From positions 1 to 36,400 of the forward strand of contig JAEILR010000024.1 in the NCBI GenBank assembly GCA_016109435.1: 36,400 nt of DNA, written 5' to 3'. Both the position numbers and the translations under genes were made by a program. Origin of the DNA: Methanomassiliicoccus sp. Lineage in GTDB: Archaea > Thermoplasmatota > Thermoplasmata > Methanomassiliicoccales > Methanomassiliicoccaceae. Under the pieces are notes generated by a model. The model saw nothing but the letters and a program-made list of their open reading frames with translations. It was not told the DNA's origin and ran no database searches. The number at the start of each line of letters is the position of its first letter. Position 1 is the stretch's first letter. Of the stretch, positions 14,461 through 21,268 are shown piece by piece.

Positions 14461-16746
14461 ATGGACCGCAGGAAGCTTGCAGCCTATTTGGTCGTGGTCA
14501 TTCTGATGGTGACCAGCGTTTCAGCGGGCCTCATCCTGTTCTACCACGGTCCGGGGAGCGCGGCCGTTCCTGACGAGGGCCGCACCGCCCGGGCGTGGGT
14601 GAACGTGGCCTCGATACCCTCCGGGACGGTCCGGGAGGCAGACCGCTGGGGCAGCGTGGAGACCCTCGCCGGGGCCTCCGCCGGCACCCTGAGCTACTAC
14701 CGCCAGGTGGCATTCCACCAGACCGAGGCCACCGAGAGCGTGGTGCTCGACGGAGAGATATGGTGCATGATGCGCGCCAGCGCCGTCGACGCCGTCCTCC
14801 TGAGGTACTCACCCGAGGTGCGCGGACCGGGGTGGAACATCTCCTTCGAGTGCTACTCTCCCCAAGCGGGGGATGCCTTCGATCCTTCGTTCGGAACGCA
14901 GCATATCGGGCTCACGGCCAAGCTGATCGACCGCAACGGCACCGCCCTGGCCGCGGTCGACCTGTCGTACGGAACGCCAGACGACCGGTACGTGTCGCTC
15001 AGGGACGTGGGAGCCGGAGCGACCACCGTCCTGAGCAACACCACGATCGCGTCCACCACGCCAAAGGGGCCGCTGGAGGGGTACGCCCCGGACCGCTACA
15101 TCGTCTCCTTCCAGCGCGAGGGCGGCAGGTGCGTGATCACGGTGCTCCACACCTCCGGGGTCATGGTCGGCCAGGGGACCGTGGACATCCCCTCGGGATG
15201 GGGCGGACCGGCCCAGCTGGTGCTCAGCACCACCTCCACCGTCCTCACCCGCAGGGGCATCGACCCCTCGGTGCCGTGGTCGGTGACCACCTACAGCGGC
15301 GCGTGGATCGTCGATAACCTGGCCTGCCGGGGCGCCACCGCCCCCTATCCCCTGGTCGGGCCGCTCTACGAGTACGCGTACCAGGGAGCGCAGGTGCCGA
15401 CCGCCGGCCTGCCGACGGGGGCGCCTAGGGAAGGCGCATCGGTCACCATCGGAGGGACGCCGGCGCCGTTCAACGCGACGACCGGCAGGTACGAGGCCGA
15501 CCTCGGCTTCGAGGCGGGATGGGGGAAGAAGGTCCGTTGTTCCGTCGAACTCGACGGGGTGACGGTGGAGGATAATATCTCCTTGACCATGGTGGCCGTG
15601 GCGGAGCACGCCCGGGTCAGCGAATGGTGGAACGGCTGGGACTGGGTCAGCGTGTTCGGCCTCGACGACTGCGCCGGGCCGGACAGCGCCCTGACCGTCT
15701 ACCGCGGATACGAGCATCCCCTTACCGCCTACTCCATCTATCAGGGAGGAAGCTCGCGGCAGACCCTGACCTACCCCTACCTGGAGATCGCCCTGCACAA
15801 CCCCCACGACTGGGAAGGAGGGAGCATCAAGTTCTGGAACGACGCCGTGGCCCAGGCCAACACCGGGGCGAGCTTCCTGAGAAACAACTACGAGTACGCC
15901 GGCCGGTGGGACGCGCCCTCCAACGGCGGGCAGGGGGACACCTACATCTCCATGGCCAATCCCGGCAACAAGGCCACCTACCAGCAGCTGTACGCGCTCT
16001 GGCAGGCGGGCATCCGCATCGACGGGCGTTCCTCGGACAAGGTGGCCGGGTCGCCGGGCAACCACACCCAGCTGGGCTCGTGGTACGACGCCGGGGGGTA
16101 CCTGGGCAGCGGGGCGGGATGGTATCCCTACCGGGCGGTCGACCTAATGGACGCGTCGCGGTCCCTGAGCTGGGACAATCCCCGGAACTGGACCTCCGCC
16201 TTCGAGCTGGTCGACGAGGTGGCCGAGAACCACGGCGTGCTTCGGGCATATGGGCATCCCAACCGGGCCATAGCGCTCCCGGAGCTGATGCACTGGATCG
16301 ACAACGGCAAGACGAACTACACGCTGGAGAACTGGAAGGCCACCGACGGCGAGGTCGCCAGCTACATCTACGGCCGGTGGTCCGCTGACCTGAGCTTCGA
16401 TGCCGGCCGGTCGGACGCCTCGACCTGGTCGTATAACGTGAGCTGCGGGGGAGCCGCGGCGGCGGGGTACTGGAAGGTCCCGGTCACCATCGAGATCGAT
16501 CTAGGGGGCAGGGCGGTCAAGGACATCGTGGTGAAGGACGGCGGCCGGACCCTGAGGATGAGCAGCGGGTCCCTGGCGGACCTGCACGGTGCCCGGATCA
16601 TGGACTCCGGCTACGACATCAGGAACGGGGTGCTGTACGTTTCCGGCATGTGGAGCGAGGGCTCGACCCTATCGGTGGACCTCGACGACCATTCCCCTGT
16701 CCTGGACCTCGGACCGGAGACGCCCATGATCATGCGTGCGGACTGA
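14461..16746 (+). CDS. Large exported protein, probably glycosylated, function unknown
   Basis: This 761-residue protein begins with basic residues and a hydrophobic segment (about 7-28), a signal peptide or N-terminal anchor. The rest looks extracellular: few Lys, many aromatic and Gly residues, few Cys, and nine N-x-S/T sequons (NIS, NGT, NTT, NAT, NIS, NHT, NWT, NYT, NVS). The first half (about 90-300) looks like a beta-sandwich lectin- or laminin-G-like domain. A short Ig-like beta domain follows (about 315-378). The C-terminal part (about 380-650) has scattered His, Asp and Trp (L-H-N-P-H-D-W-E, Y-G-H-P-N) like enzymes of the polysaccharide deacetylase group, which is weak. The final 90 residues form a beta domain. 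There is no C-terminal membrane anchor or sorting motif. Confidence 0.78.
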   Translation: MDRRKLAAYLVVVILMVTSVSAGLILFYHGPGSAAVPDEGRTARAWVNVASIPSGTVREADRWGSVETLAGASAGTLSYYRQVAFHQTEATESVVLDGEIWCMMRASAVDAVLLRYSPEVRGPGWNISFECYSPQAGDAFDPSFGTQHIGLTAKLIDRNGTALAAVDLSYGTPDDRYVSLRDVGAGATTVLSNTTIASTTPKGPLEGYAPDRYIVSFQREGGRCVITVLHTSGVMVGQGTVDIPSGWGGPAQLVLSTTSTVLTRRGIDPSVPWSVTTYSGAWIVDNLACRGATAPYPLVGPLYEYAYQGAQVPTAGLPTGAPREGASVTIGGTPAPFNATTGRYEADLGFEAGWGKKVRCSVELDGVTVEDNISLTMVAVAEHARVSEWWNGWDWVSVFGLDDCAGPDSALTVYRGYEHPLTAYSIYQGGSSRQTLTYPYLEIALHNPHDWEGGSIKFWNDAVAQANTGASFLRNNYEYAGRWDAPSNGGQGDTYISMANPGNKATYQQLYALWQAGIRIDGRSSDKVAGSPGNHTQLGSWYDAGGYLGSGAGWYPYRAVDLMDASRSLSWDNPRNWTSAFELVDEVAENHGVLRAYGHPNRAIALPELMHWIDNGKTNYTLENWKATDGEVASYIYGRWSADLSFDAGRSDASTWSYNVSCGGAAAAGYWKVPVTIEIDLGGRAVKDIVVKDGGRTLRMSSGSLADLHGARIMDSGYDIRNGVLYVSGMWSEGSTLSVDLDDHSPVLDLGPETPMIMRAD

Positions 16747-16784
16747 CCGATAGGGAGATATCGCCTGGGGAACATGGCGACGAC

Positions 16785-17183
16785 ATGGACCGTTCGCGTG
16801 CCACGCGCGTCTCCGGCGTCCTGCTGCTCGCGGCCGGCACGCTCCTCCTAGCCTGGGCGGTGGCGGAGGGCCAGGCGTCCATCGCGTTCCTGCTAATCAT
16901 CCCGGTCATCTACGGCTCCGGGCCGCTGGCGGCCCTCTCCGTCCTCGCCATCATCGGCGGCATGATGCTCATCTTCCTGTCCCTCGTCCCGTCGCGGGCA
17001 CGGGAGTCCGTGGAAGGCCCGGCCCAGGAAACAAATAGAGAATGGGGCGGGGTCGTGCTCATCGGCCCGGTGCCCATCATCATCGGCTCGGCCGGCATGC
17101 TCAAGGACCGAAGGGTCCTGATGCTGCTGGCGATCATCTCGTCGCTGGTCCTGGCGCTCTTCCTGTTCACCCTTCTGAGATGA
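16785..17183 (+). CDS. DUF131 (TIGR00304) membrane protein
   Basis: This 132-residue protein has three to four membrane helices and the DUF131 motif G-G-V-V-L-I-G-P-V-P-I-I-I-G-S (about 86-100), a family found almost only in archaea and without known function. The N-terminal hydrophobic pair of helices (about 9-28 and 31-64) precedes a charged loop. I start it at the ATG at 16785 because the longer in-frame extension back to 16650 reads as shadow of the upstream gene. It starts 38 nt after the exported-protein gene and may be in the same transcript. Its end overlaps the convergent 71-aa gene by 17 nt. Confidence 0.85.
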   Translation: MDRSRATRVSGVLLLAAGTLLLAWAVAEGQASIAFLLIIPVIYGSGPLAALSVLAIIGGMMLIFLSLVPSRARESVEGPAQETNREWGGVVLIGPVPIIIGSAGMLKDRRVLMLLAIISSLVLALFLFTLLR

Positions 17184-17382
17184 GCCGCCGGGCGCAGGCC
17201 TCGGTGCTCTCGTCCTTATGCCTCGCCGCTCTCACCCCGGAGGTGATGGTGATGTACCGATCGTATTCGAGGCCCCGGTTGCGCAGCGCCCGGCCCAGGG
17301 CGTGCTCCAGATCCTCCTTCCTCAGCTTGATGTCCAGCGCATCCTTGAGCAGCGACAGGTCATCAGGGCTCAGCGGTGCCAT
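17167..17382 (-). CDS. 71-aa protein downstream of the GMP synthase glutaminase subunit
   Basis: This is a short soluble protein with two predicted helices (L-S-L-L-K-D-A-L-D-I-K-L and L-E-H-A-L-G-R-A-L-R-N) and a basic R-A-A-R-H-K-D-E segment. I do not recognise a family. The ATG at 17382 lies inside the last codons of guaA (13-nt overlap), so it is probably translated from the same message. Composition and codon use match guaA. A role linked to GMP synthase is only a guess from position; it could equally be an unrelated gene of the lineage. Confidence 0.55.
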   Translation of the reverse strand: MAPLSPDDLSLLKDALDIKLRKEDLEHALGRALRNRGLEYDRYITITSGVRAARHKDESTEACARRLISEG

Positions 17383-17942
17383 TCCTCGACCACCTTCAGG
17401 AAGTTCTTGAAGATGTCCGTGCCGTGCTCGGTGTTCTCCACCTCGGGGTGGAACTGCAGTCCGTAGAACGGCTTGCCCTTCACCCTGATGGCCTCCACCG
17501 GGCAGTCGACCGAGTGGGCGAGCACCTCGAAGTTGTCCGGCACCTCGCGGACCTCGTCGTTGTGGCTCTGCCAGACCACGAACTCGTGGGGAAGGGAGAG
17601 AAAGATATCGTCCTCCTGGTCCACGATGAGGGTGGCCTTCCCGAACTCCGGCTTGCCCGCCGGGGCGGTTCGGCCGCCGAAGTGGTTGGTCATGAAGTGG
17701 AACCCCGCGCAGATGCCCAGGATGGGGAAGTCGGCGCGGTCCAGGTACTCGCCGTTGCGGCCCATCCTCTCGTTCTCGTCGGCCACGTGGGGCGATCCGC
17801 CGGACAGGACCAGGGCATCGACGTCCAGCTGGTCGAAGGGCGTGGTGTTCGGTACGATCTTCGTTTCCACGTCGAGGTACTTCAGCACCCGCCACTCCCT
17901 GTGGGTCCACTGGCCGCCGTTGTCCACCACGTACACGCGCAT
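17370..17942 (-). CDS. guaA (subunit A): GMP synthase glutaminase subunit A
   Basis: In archaea GMP synthase is split, and this 190-residue class I glutamine amidotransferase releases ammonia for the separate ATPase subunit that converts XMP to GMP. The catalytic triad is visible: nucleophile Cys78 in G-I-C-A-G, and His165 and Glu167 in Q-F-H-P-E-V. The oxyanion-loop region is S-G-G-S-P (47-51). Length matches stand-alone GuaA subunits. The ATG at 17942 lies about 29 bp from a minus-strand TATA tract, so the message is leaderless or nearly so. The partner subunit is encoded at 21269-22216, about 3.3 kb away, with an accessory patch in between. Confidence 0.95.
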   Translation of the reverse strand: MRVYVVDNGGQWTHREWRVLKYLDVETKIVPNTTPFDQLDVDALVLSGGSPHVADENERMGRNGEYLDRADFPILGICAGFHFMTNHFGGRTAPAGKPEFGKATLIVDQEDDIFLSLPHEFVVWQSHNDEVREVPDNFEVLAHSVDCPVEAIRVKGKPFYGLQFHPEVENTEHGTDIFKNFLKVVEEWHR

Positions 17943-17966
17943 ACGAAGCCGTGAACGCGCGCGCTA

Positions 17967-17975
17967 AGATAAATA
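17967..17975 (-). promoter_or_regulatory. TATA box for guaA
   Basis: On the minus strand this reads TATTTATCT, centred 29 bp before the ATG. The spacing fits a leaderless transcript. Confidence 0.5.
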
Positions 17976-18009
17976 CTTCATTCCTGAGGAACGTGGCTGT
18001 TGAAGCCAG

Positions 18010-18018
18010 GTTTATCTA
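18010..18018 (+). promoter_or_regulatory. TATA box for the HAD hydrolase gene
   Basis: GTTTATCTA is centred about 28 bp before the ATG at 18042, which again implies a leaderless message. Its similarity to the opposing guaA box suggests a common strong promoter form in this genome. Confidence 0.5.
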
Positions 18019-18041
18019 TCGGCCCGACCTAGTGTAGGACT

Positions 18042-18755
18042 ATGAAGGCGGTACTGTTCGACCTGGGGCACACGCTGATCGACTACTACTGCGACTGGAA
18101 GGGTCCGGAGGAGCGGGGGATAGCGAAGATCTACGAGATCGTGAGGGAGACCTCGCCCAAGACGGACCACGACGAGTTCAACGCGTACCTGACGCAGCGA
18201 CTGCAACACGCCAGGTCGATGAAGTACGACCAGTACGTGGAAGTGCCTCTCGTGGACCTCATCGGGGAGGTCCTGGAGCGGTACGGCTGCCTGGACGAGG
18301 ACAGCCTGCAGCGCGGGCTGGAGGCGTTCTACGGCGTGCTGCTAGAGGACCGACGACTGGTGGACGGGGCGGTGGAGCTGCTGTCCTCGATCAAGGAGCG
18401 CGGGCTCACCATCGGCCTCATATCCGACGTGGCCTGGGGACTGCCGTCGGAGTTCCCCATGCGGGACATCACCCACTTCGGCCTGGACGCCTACTTCGAC
18501 GACTACGTGTTCAGCACCGACGTCGGGCTGAGGAAGCCGCACCCCAAGATCTTCAAGATCGCCCTGTCCAACCTCGGGGTGCAGGCGTCGGAGGCGATGT
18601 ACGTCGGCAACTCGCTGGCCCAGGACATCAAGGGGGCCCAGGGGGTGGGCATGCGGGCGGTGCTGAAATGTTCCGCCTTCTGCCCCCAGGCCGATGGGGT
18701 CGTCCCCGACCACACCGTGGCGAACCTGGGCGAGGTCGAGGGACTGATCGAGTAG
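18042..18755 (+). CDS. HAD superfamily (subfamily IA) hydrolase
   Basis: This 237-residue protein is a haloacid dehalogenase-type hydrolase, probably a phosphatase with an alpha-helical cap (about 15-100). Motif I is V-L-F-D-L-G-H-T-L with nucleophile Asp7. The second Asp of the usual D-x-D is Gly9, as in the F-D-L-G subgroup, so acid-base catalysis may differ. Motif II is L-I-S-D (126-129), motif III the Lys in R-K-P-H-P-K, and motif IV Y-V-G-N-S-L-A-Q-D. The substrate is not predictable. The ATG at 18042 is probably leaderless. It is transcribed away from guaA. Confidence 0.9.
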   Translation: MKAVLFDLGHTLIDYYCDWKGPEERGIAKIYEIVRETSPKTDHDEFNAYLTQRLQHARSMKYDQYVEVPLVDLIGEVLERYGCLDEDSLQRGLEAFYGVLLEDRRLVDGAVELLSSIKERGLTIGLISDVAWGLPSEFPMRDITHFGLDAYFDDYVFSTDVGLRKPHPKIFKIALSNLGVQASEAMYVGNSLAQDIKGAQGVGMRAVLKCSAFCPQADGVVPDHTVANLGEVEGLIE

Positions 18756-19058
18756 CCACTTTCGCACTTTTGGGGATAATCCTTGAATCGACTACGAGCA
18801 GCGCGAGACAGGTGGCAGCAAACAAGGATGGCCGTTCGTTTATTCTCGTTCATTGATCGAGTTCGTGACATTCGTTCACGATGCATGCGCCTGGGGTTCA
18901 AGAGAGTGCAAAGCTTCCTCGGAATCCTAGGCTCAGCGTACGAATCTCAGGCGCTTGACCTCACCACGTTGTGGTGCCGCGAGATAATCGATGGCCGCGA
19001 CGAATCGGAGATGCCTGGAGGTGAGGAGCCGCTTTTGGTCTACCATCTACACAGCAGA
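18756..19058. other. Intergenic stretch without a supported gene
   Basis: About 300 bases of lower GC than the flanking HAD gene. A weak open frame from a TTG at 18783 runs to 19139, but it overlaps the opposite gene, has no Shine-Dalgarno, and its translation shows no family features. A small imperfect inverted repeat (CGTGA...TCACG near 18866-18882) is visible but short. Confidence 0.4.
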
Positions 19059-19616
19059 TCATACAGGATCGATGAACTCACTACACCAATCGTAAGACTG
19101 ATACGTCACCAGGGCCAGGTCGTCGTCTTGGGTCACTAGGTTCATCGAGCTCGTGGTGTTCTCTACTGGGTTATAGCATATTCCCCAGCATGGATAGATC
19201 GCCGGAGGTTCTGATGTCGCCCATGGGCCGGTCGGTTCCACTCCCATCGCCTTATCGATGATGTCCGAGTTGCCGTTGATGACGACGACCGGGGTTCCGT
19301 TGTGAATCAATGACTTCAGGACCTCCACTAGCTGATCCATCTGCACGGTGTTTATCCAAACGCCTTCGATCAACACCATGTACTCCCTGTATTCGATAGC
19401 AGTTAGGGCGGACAGGTTGTCAGAGACCAATATTTGGTCTGTCGACTCCCTCACTCTCCCAAGCAAGGAGGCGGAATCCTCGTTATTGCACAGCATCACA
19501 ACGGCGCGATCGGTCTTTTCTGGCGCTTTTGTTCCATACGTTTCATGGACCCATACAGCACCTACCGCAAGCACCAGCACAATCGCCAATGACATTGACA
19601 GTATCCTGAAATTCAT
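19059..19616 (-). CDS. Signal-peptide protein of unknown function
   Basis: This 185-residue protein has a clear N-terminal signal sequence (about residues 4-22), then a soluble domain probably outside the cell. The pattern V-V-M-L-C-N-N-E-D-S-A-S-L-L, I-L-V-S-D-N-L-S-A-L, Y-M-V-L-I-E-G-V-W and P-V-V-V-I-N-G-N-S-D alternates strands and helices like a Rossmann-type or periplasmic-binding half-domain. No known family is recognised. Sequons N-G-T, N-L-S and N-T-T and three Cys near the C-terminus fit an exported protein. The ATG at 19616 has AAAGGTGG about 5 nt upstream and a TATA tract (TATATTATA) near 19631-19640. GC is lower than in most genes here, and it sits 50 bp from an IS element, so recent acquisition is possible. 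Confidence 0.72.
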   Translation of the reverse strand: MNFRILSMSLAIVLVLAVGAVWVHETYGTKAPEKTDRAVVMLCNNEDSASLLGRVRESTDQILVSDNLSALTAIEYREYMVLIEGVWINTVQMDQLVEVLKSLIHNGTPVVVINGNSDIIDKAMGVEPTGPWATSEPPAIYPCWGICYNPVENTTSSMNLVTQDDDLALVTYQSYDWCSEFIDPV

Positions 19617-19666
19617 TATGCCACCTTTCGTATAATATATGAGAAAAGATAAAAGGTTTAGGTCAT

Positions 19667-19696
19667 CTATAGTTACGAACCATACTATTAATACTA
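19667..19696 (+). repeat. Left terminal inverted repeat of the IS630 element
   Basis: A 30-bp sequence matched at 24 of 30 positions by the reverse complement of 20716-20745. The mismatches fall at repeat positions 6, 12, 16, 17, 18 and 23. Confidence 0.75.
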
Positions 19697-19716
19697 TCTA
19701 ATGCCGCATCGTCATC

Positions 19717-20211
19717 ATGGCCAGGCCGGAGGAGATCAGGATCGAGAAGCATCTTGCCGCTCAGGATCTGGAGAATAGCATCAAGACCCTGGAGAAAGAC
19801 ACCAGGATACTGAAGCGGCTCTATTTCGTTCGATATCGCTACGAAGGAAAGAGTGTGGAGGAAGCGGCTAAACTTGTAGGCATCACTAAGAACAACGCCT
19901 ACATCTGGCAGGAACGCTGGAACGAGTCCGGGTACCATGGCCTCATACCCCGCTTCGCCGGCGGGAAACCGTCCAAGCTGACCACCGAACGGAAGGAGGA
20001 GCTGATGGATCGCTTGAGCTCCGGCAGCTTCACCACCGGGGAGGTCCGGGAGATGATACGCGATCGCTTCGGGGTCGAATACACGCCAAAGCAGGTCCGG
20101 GTCATCATGCGCAAAATGGGACTGAGATACGCCAAACCGTTCCAGCATGACCATCGGCGTCCGGCGGACGCCGAGGAACAGCTAAAAAAAACTTCCGGGA
20201 TCGATGAATGA
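19717..20211 (+). CDS. IS630-family transposase, N-terminal (helix-turn-helix) part
   Basis: This 164-residue frame carries the DNA-binding part of an IS630-type transposase. A helix-turn-helix (S-V-E-E-A-A-K-L-V-G-I-T-K-N-N-A-Y-I-W, about 48-66) is followed by W-N-E-S-G-Y-H-G-L, R-F-A-G-G-K-P-S-K-L-T and a winged second domain ending M-R-K-M-G-L-R-Y-A-K-P. The frame leaves the transposase sequence after Q-L-K-K, within an A8 run at 20184-20191. The DDE domain continues in the +1 frame. With seven A residues the two parts would join as one protein of about 338 residues, the usual IS630 length. Confidence 0.88.
   Translation: MARPEEIRIEKHLAAQDLENSIKTLEKDTRILKRLYFVRYRYEGKSVEEAAKLVGITKNNAYIWQERWNESGYHGLIPRFAGGKPSKLTTERKEELMDRLSSGSFTTGEVREMIRDRFGVEYTPKQVRVIMRKMGLRYAKPFQHDHRRPADAEEQLKKTSGIDE
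20184..20191 (+). other. A8 run at the transposase frame junction
   Basis: Eight consecutive A residues, where the upstream frame reads CTA AAA AAA ACT. The downstream frame is open from 20186 and reads on as K-K-L-P-G-S-M-N-D. The run is a candidate site for slippage by polymerase or ribosome. Alternatively it marks a one-base expansion that broke the gene. Confidence 0.65.
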
Positions 20212-20731
20212 TCGCGTCATCGGCTTCATGGACGAAGCTTCGCCGCAGACTGACGCCAACACCGTGAGGCGTTGGTCTCACGATCGTCCGGAGGTGTGGA
20301 AGAACACCTCGAGGTTCAAGGCGAACGCCTTCGGGCTCTACGCTCTCAACGGCCGCTCGATCATCGACTTCGAGCCGCGCTCGAAGAAGGAGGACGTCTG
20401 CCGGTTCCTGAGGAAGATAAGAGCGGCGAATCCGGTCGGCCGCATCGTCCTGGTGCTGGACAATTTCCGTTCGCATCACACCAAGGCCACGATGGCCCTG
20501 GCCGACACGCTGGACATCCAACTGGTGTTCCTGCCGCCGTACTCTCCGGACCTCAATCCGATCGAGTATATCTGGAAGAGCATCAAACGGGTCATCTCCG
20601 CCGAGTTCGTGAAGGACGTGGAGGAGATGCGGACGATCATCGCCGAAGCTTTCGAGAACTGCTCATCAAGACTGTCGTTCGCCAGGTCGTGGATGACAAA
20701 GTTCCTGGGAGGCTTTAGTATTGATAGATAG
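20204..20731 (+). CDS. IS630-family transposase, DDE catalytic part
   Basis: This 175-residue frame holds the DDE domain of the same transposase. The first catalytic Asp is in G-F-M-D-E-A-S (residue 10), the second in V-L-D-N-F-R-S-H-H, and the Glu is in S-P-D-L-N-P-I-E-Y-I-W. All three residues are present. An ATG at 20204 could begin translation on its own, but the sequence before it (from 20186) still reads as transposase, so the natural product is probably a fusion with the N-terminal part made by frame change at the A8 run. It ends inside the right inverted repeat. Confidence 0.88.
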   Translation: MNDRVIGFMDEASPQTDANTVRRWSHDRPEVWKNTSRFKANAFGLYALNGRSIIDFEPRSKKEDVCRFLRKIRAANPVGRIVLVLDNFRSHHTKATMALADTLDIQLVFLPPYSPDLNPIEYIWKSIKRVISAEFVKDVEEMRTIIAEAFENCSSRLSFARSWMTKFLGGFSIDR

Positions 20732-20745
20732 GTACGTAATTATAG
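20716..20745 (-). repeat. Right terminal inverted repeat of the IS630 element
   Basis: A 30-bp match in inverted orientation to 19667-19696 (24 of 30). The transposase stop codon at 20729-20731 lies inside it. Confidence 0.75.
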
Positions 20746-21268
20746 TCTAGTAAAAAGGTGGCGATAGGCCTTTTAGCTTTAGCTTAAAAAAACATTTATG
20801 ATCCATTCAGCATTTTTTACTTGATTGATTGCACATCCTCGAGCTTGTGAGGCCGATGATGAGTATAATCTTGCCGCTCTTCTAATTGACCCGCCTGTTC
20901 AAACCATAAACCATACTATCGACCGTCAGGAAGGCGAAGCCCCCCGTTTGATGCTGGGGACAATCATGTACGCGTCTTCGTCAGTCTGAAGGGGACCCAG
21001 GCTCGACATGTTTCTTCTTATCGACAAGGAGGTATGGCGACATCTTTCTAGAGGTTACCCGACGGTTGCCACCTTGGGCGGTTTGATTGAACAGGAACTA
21101 GTGTTGAAAATAGCATTCAAAACGGGCGAACAGGTGTCATGGACGGGTTTTTCGTCAAGTGCCCATCCGTTGATACTTCGCGAGGAGCGTTAAGCATAAT
21201 GGTTTCACGGTGGGAGGGAAGGGGCCAGAAACCAAGATAATCAACAGTTTCCAGCCATTTTTATTAAC
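20746..21268. other. AT-richer spacer with no convincing gene
   Basis: About 520 bases between the IS element and the GMP synthase ATPase gene, clearly lower in GC than the rest. A 61-codon open frame (21008-21193) starts behind a poor Shine-Dalgarno and shows no family features. A C/D-type C box (ATGATGA near 20867-20873) is present, but no D box (CTGA) lies at the required distance. There is a GC hairpin CCCCC...GGGG (about 20940-20959). T-rich tracts at 20806-20819 and 21257-21263 could be transcript ends. It may be a decayed gene or an uncharacterised RNA. Confidence 0.4.

Larger units (their letters stand above)
19667..20745 (+). mobile_element. IS630-family insertion sequence
   Basis: About 1.08 kb bounded by imperfect terminal inverted repeats. 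The left end 19667-19696 and the reverse complement of 20716-20745 match at 24 of 30 positions (both begin CTATA.TTACG and end AATACTA). IS630 elements insert at TA dinucleotides. The likely TA pair is 19668-19669 and 20743-20744, which makes the unit 19670-20742. The element carries two transposase frames read in the same direction. A TATA-like TTAATA inside the left repeat lies about 26 bp before the first ATG, so the repeat probably contains the promoter. The exact ends would need a second copy or an empty site. Confidence 0.82.

Noticed and set aside
14809-16065. 418-codon minus-strand frame opposite the exported protein gene
   Set aside because: Composition is that of an antisense frame; no motif or start signal supports it.
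18783-19139. 118-codon plus-strand frame from a TTG
   Set aside because: No Shine-Dalgarno, it overlaps the better-supported opposite gene, and no recognisable features.
20865-20875. C-box-like ATGATGA suggesting a C/D guide RNA
   Set aside because: No D box (CTGA) lies within the usual 50-70 nt; the nearest is over 100 nt away.
21008-21193. 61-codon plus-strand frame in the spacer before GMP synthase subunit B
   Set aside because: Composition and signals are poor, and no family is recognised. It could be a gene remnant, but this cannot be supported.
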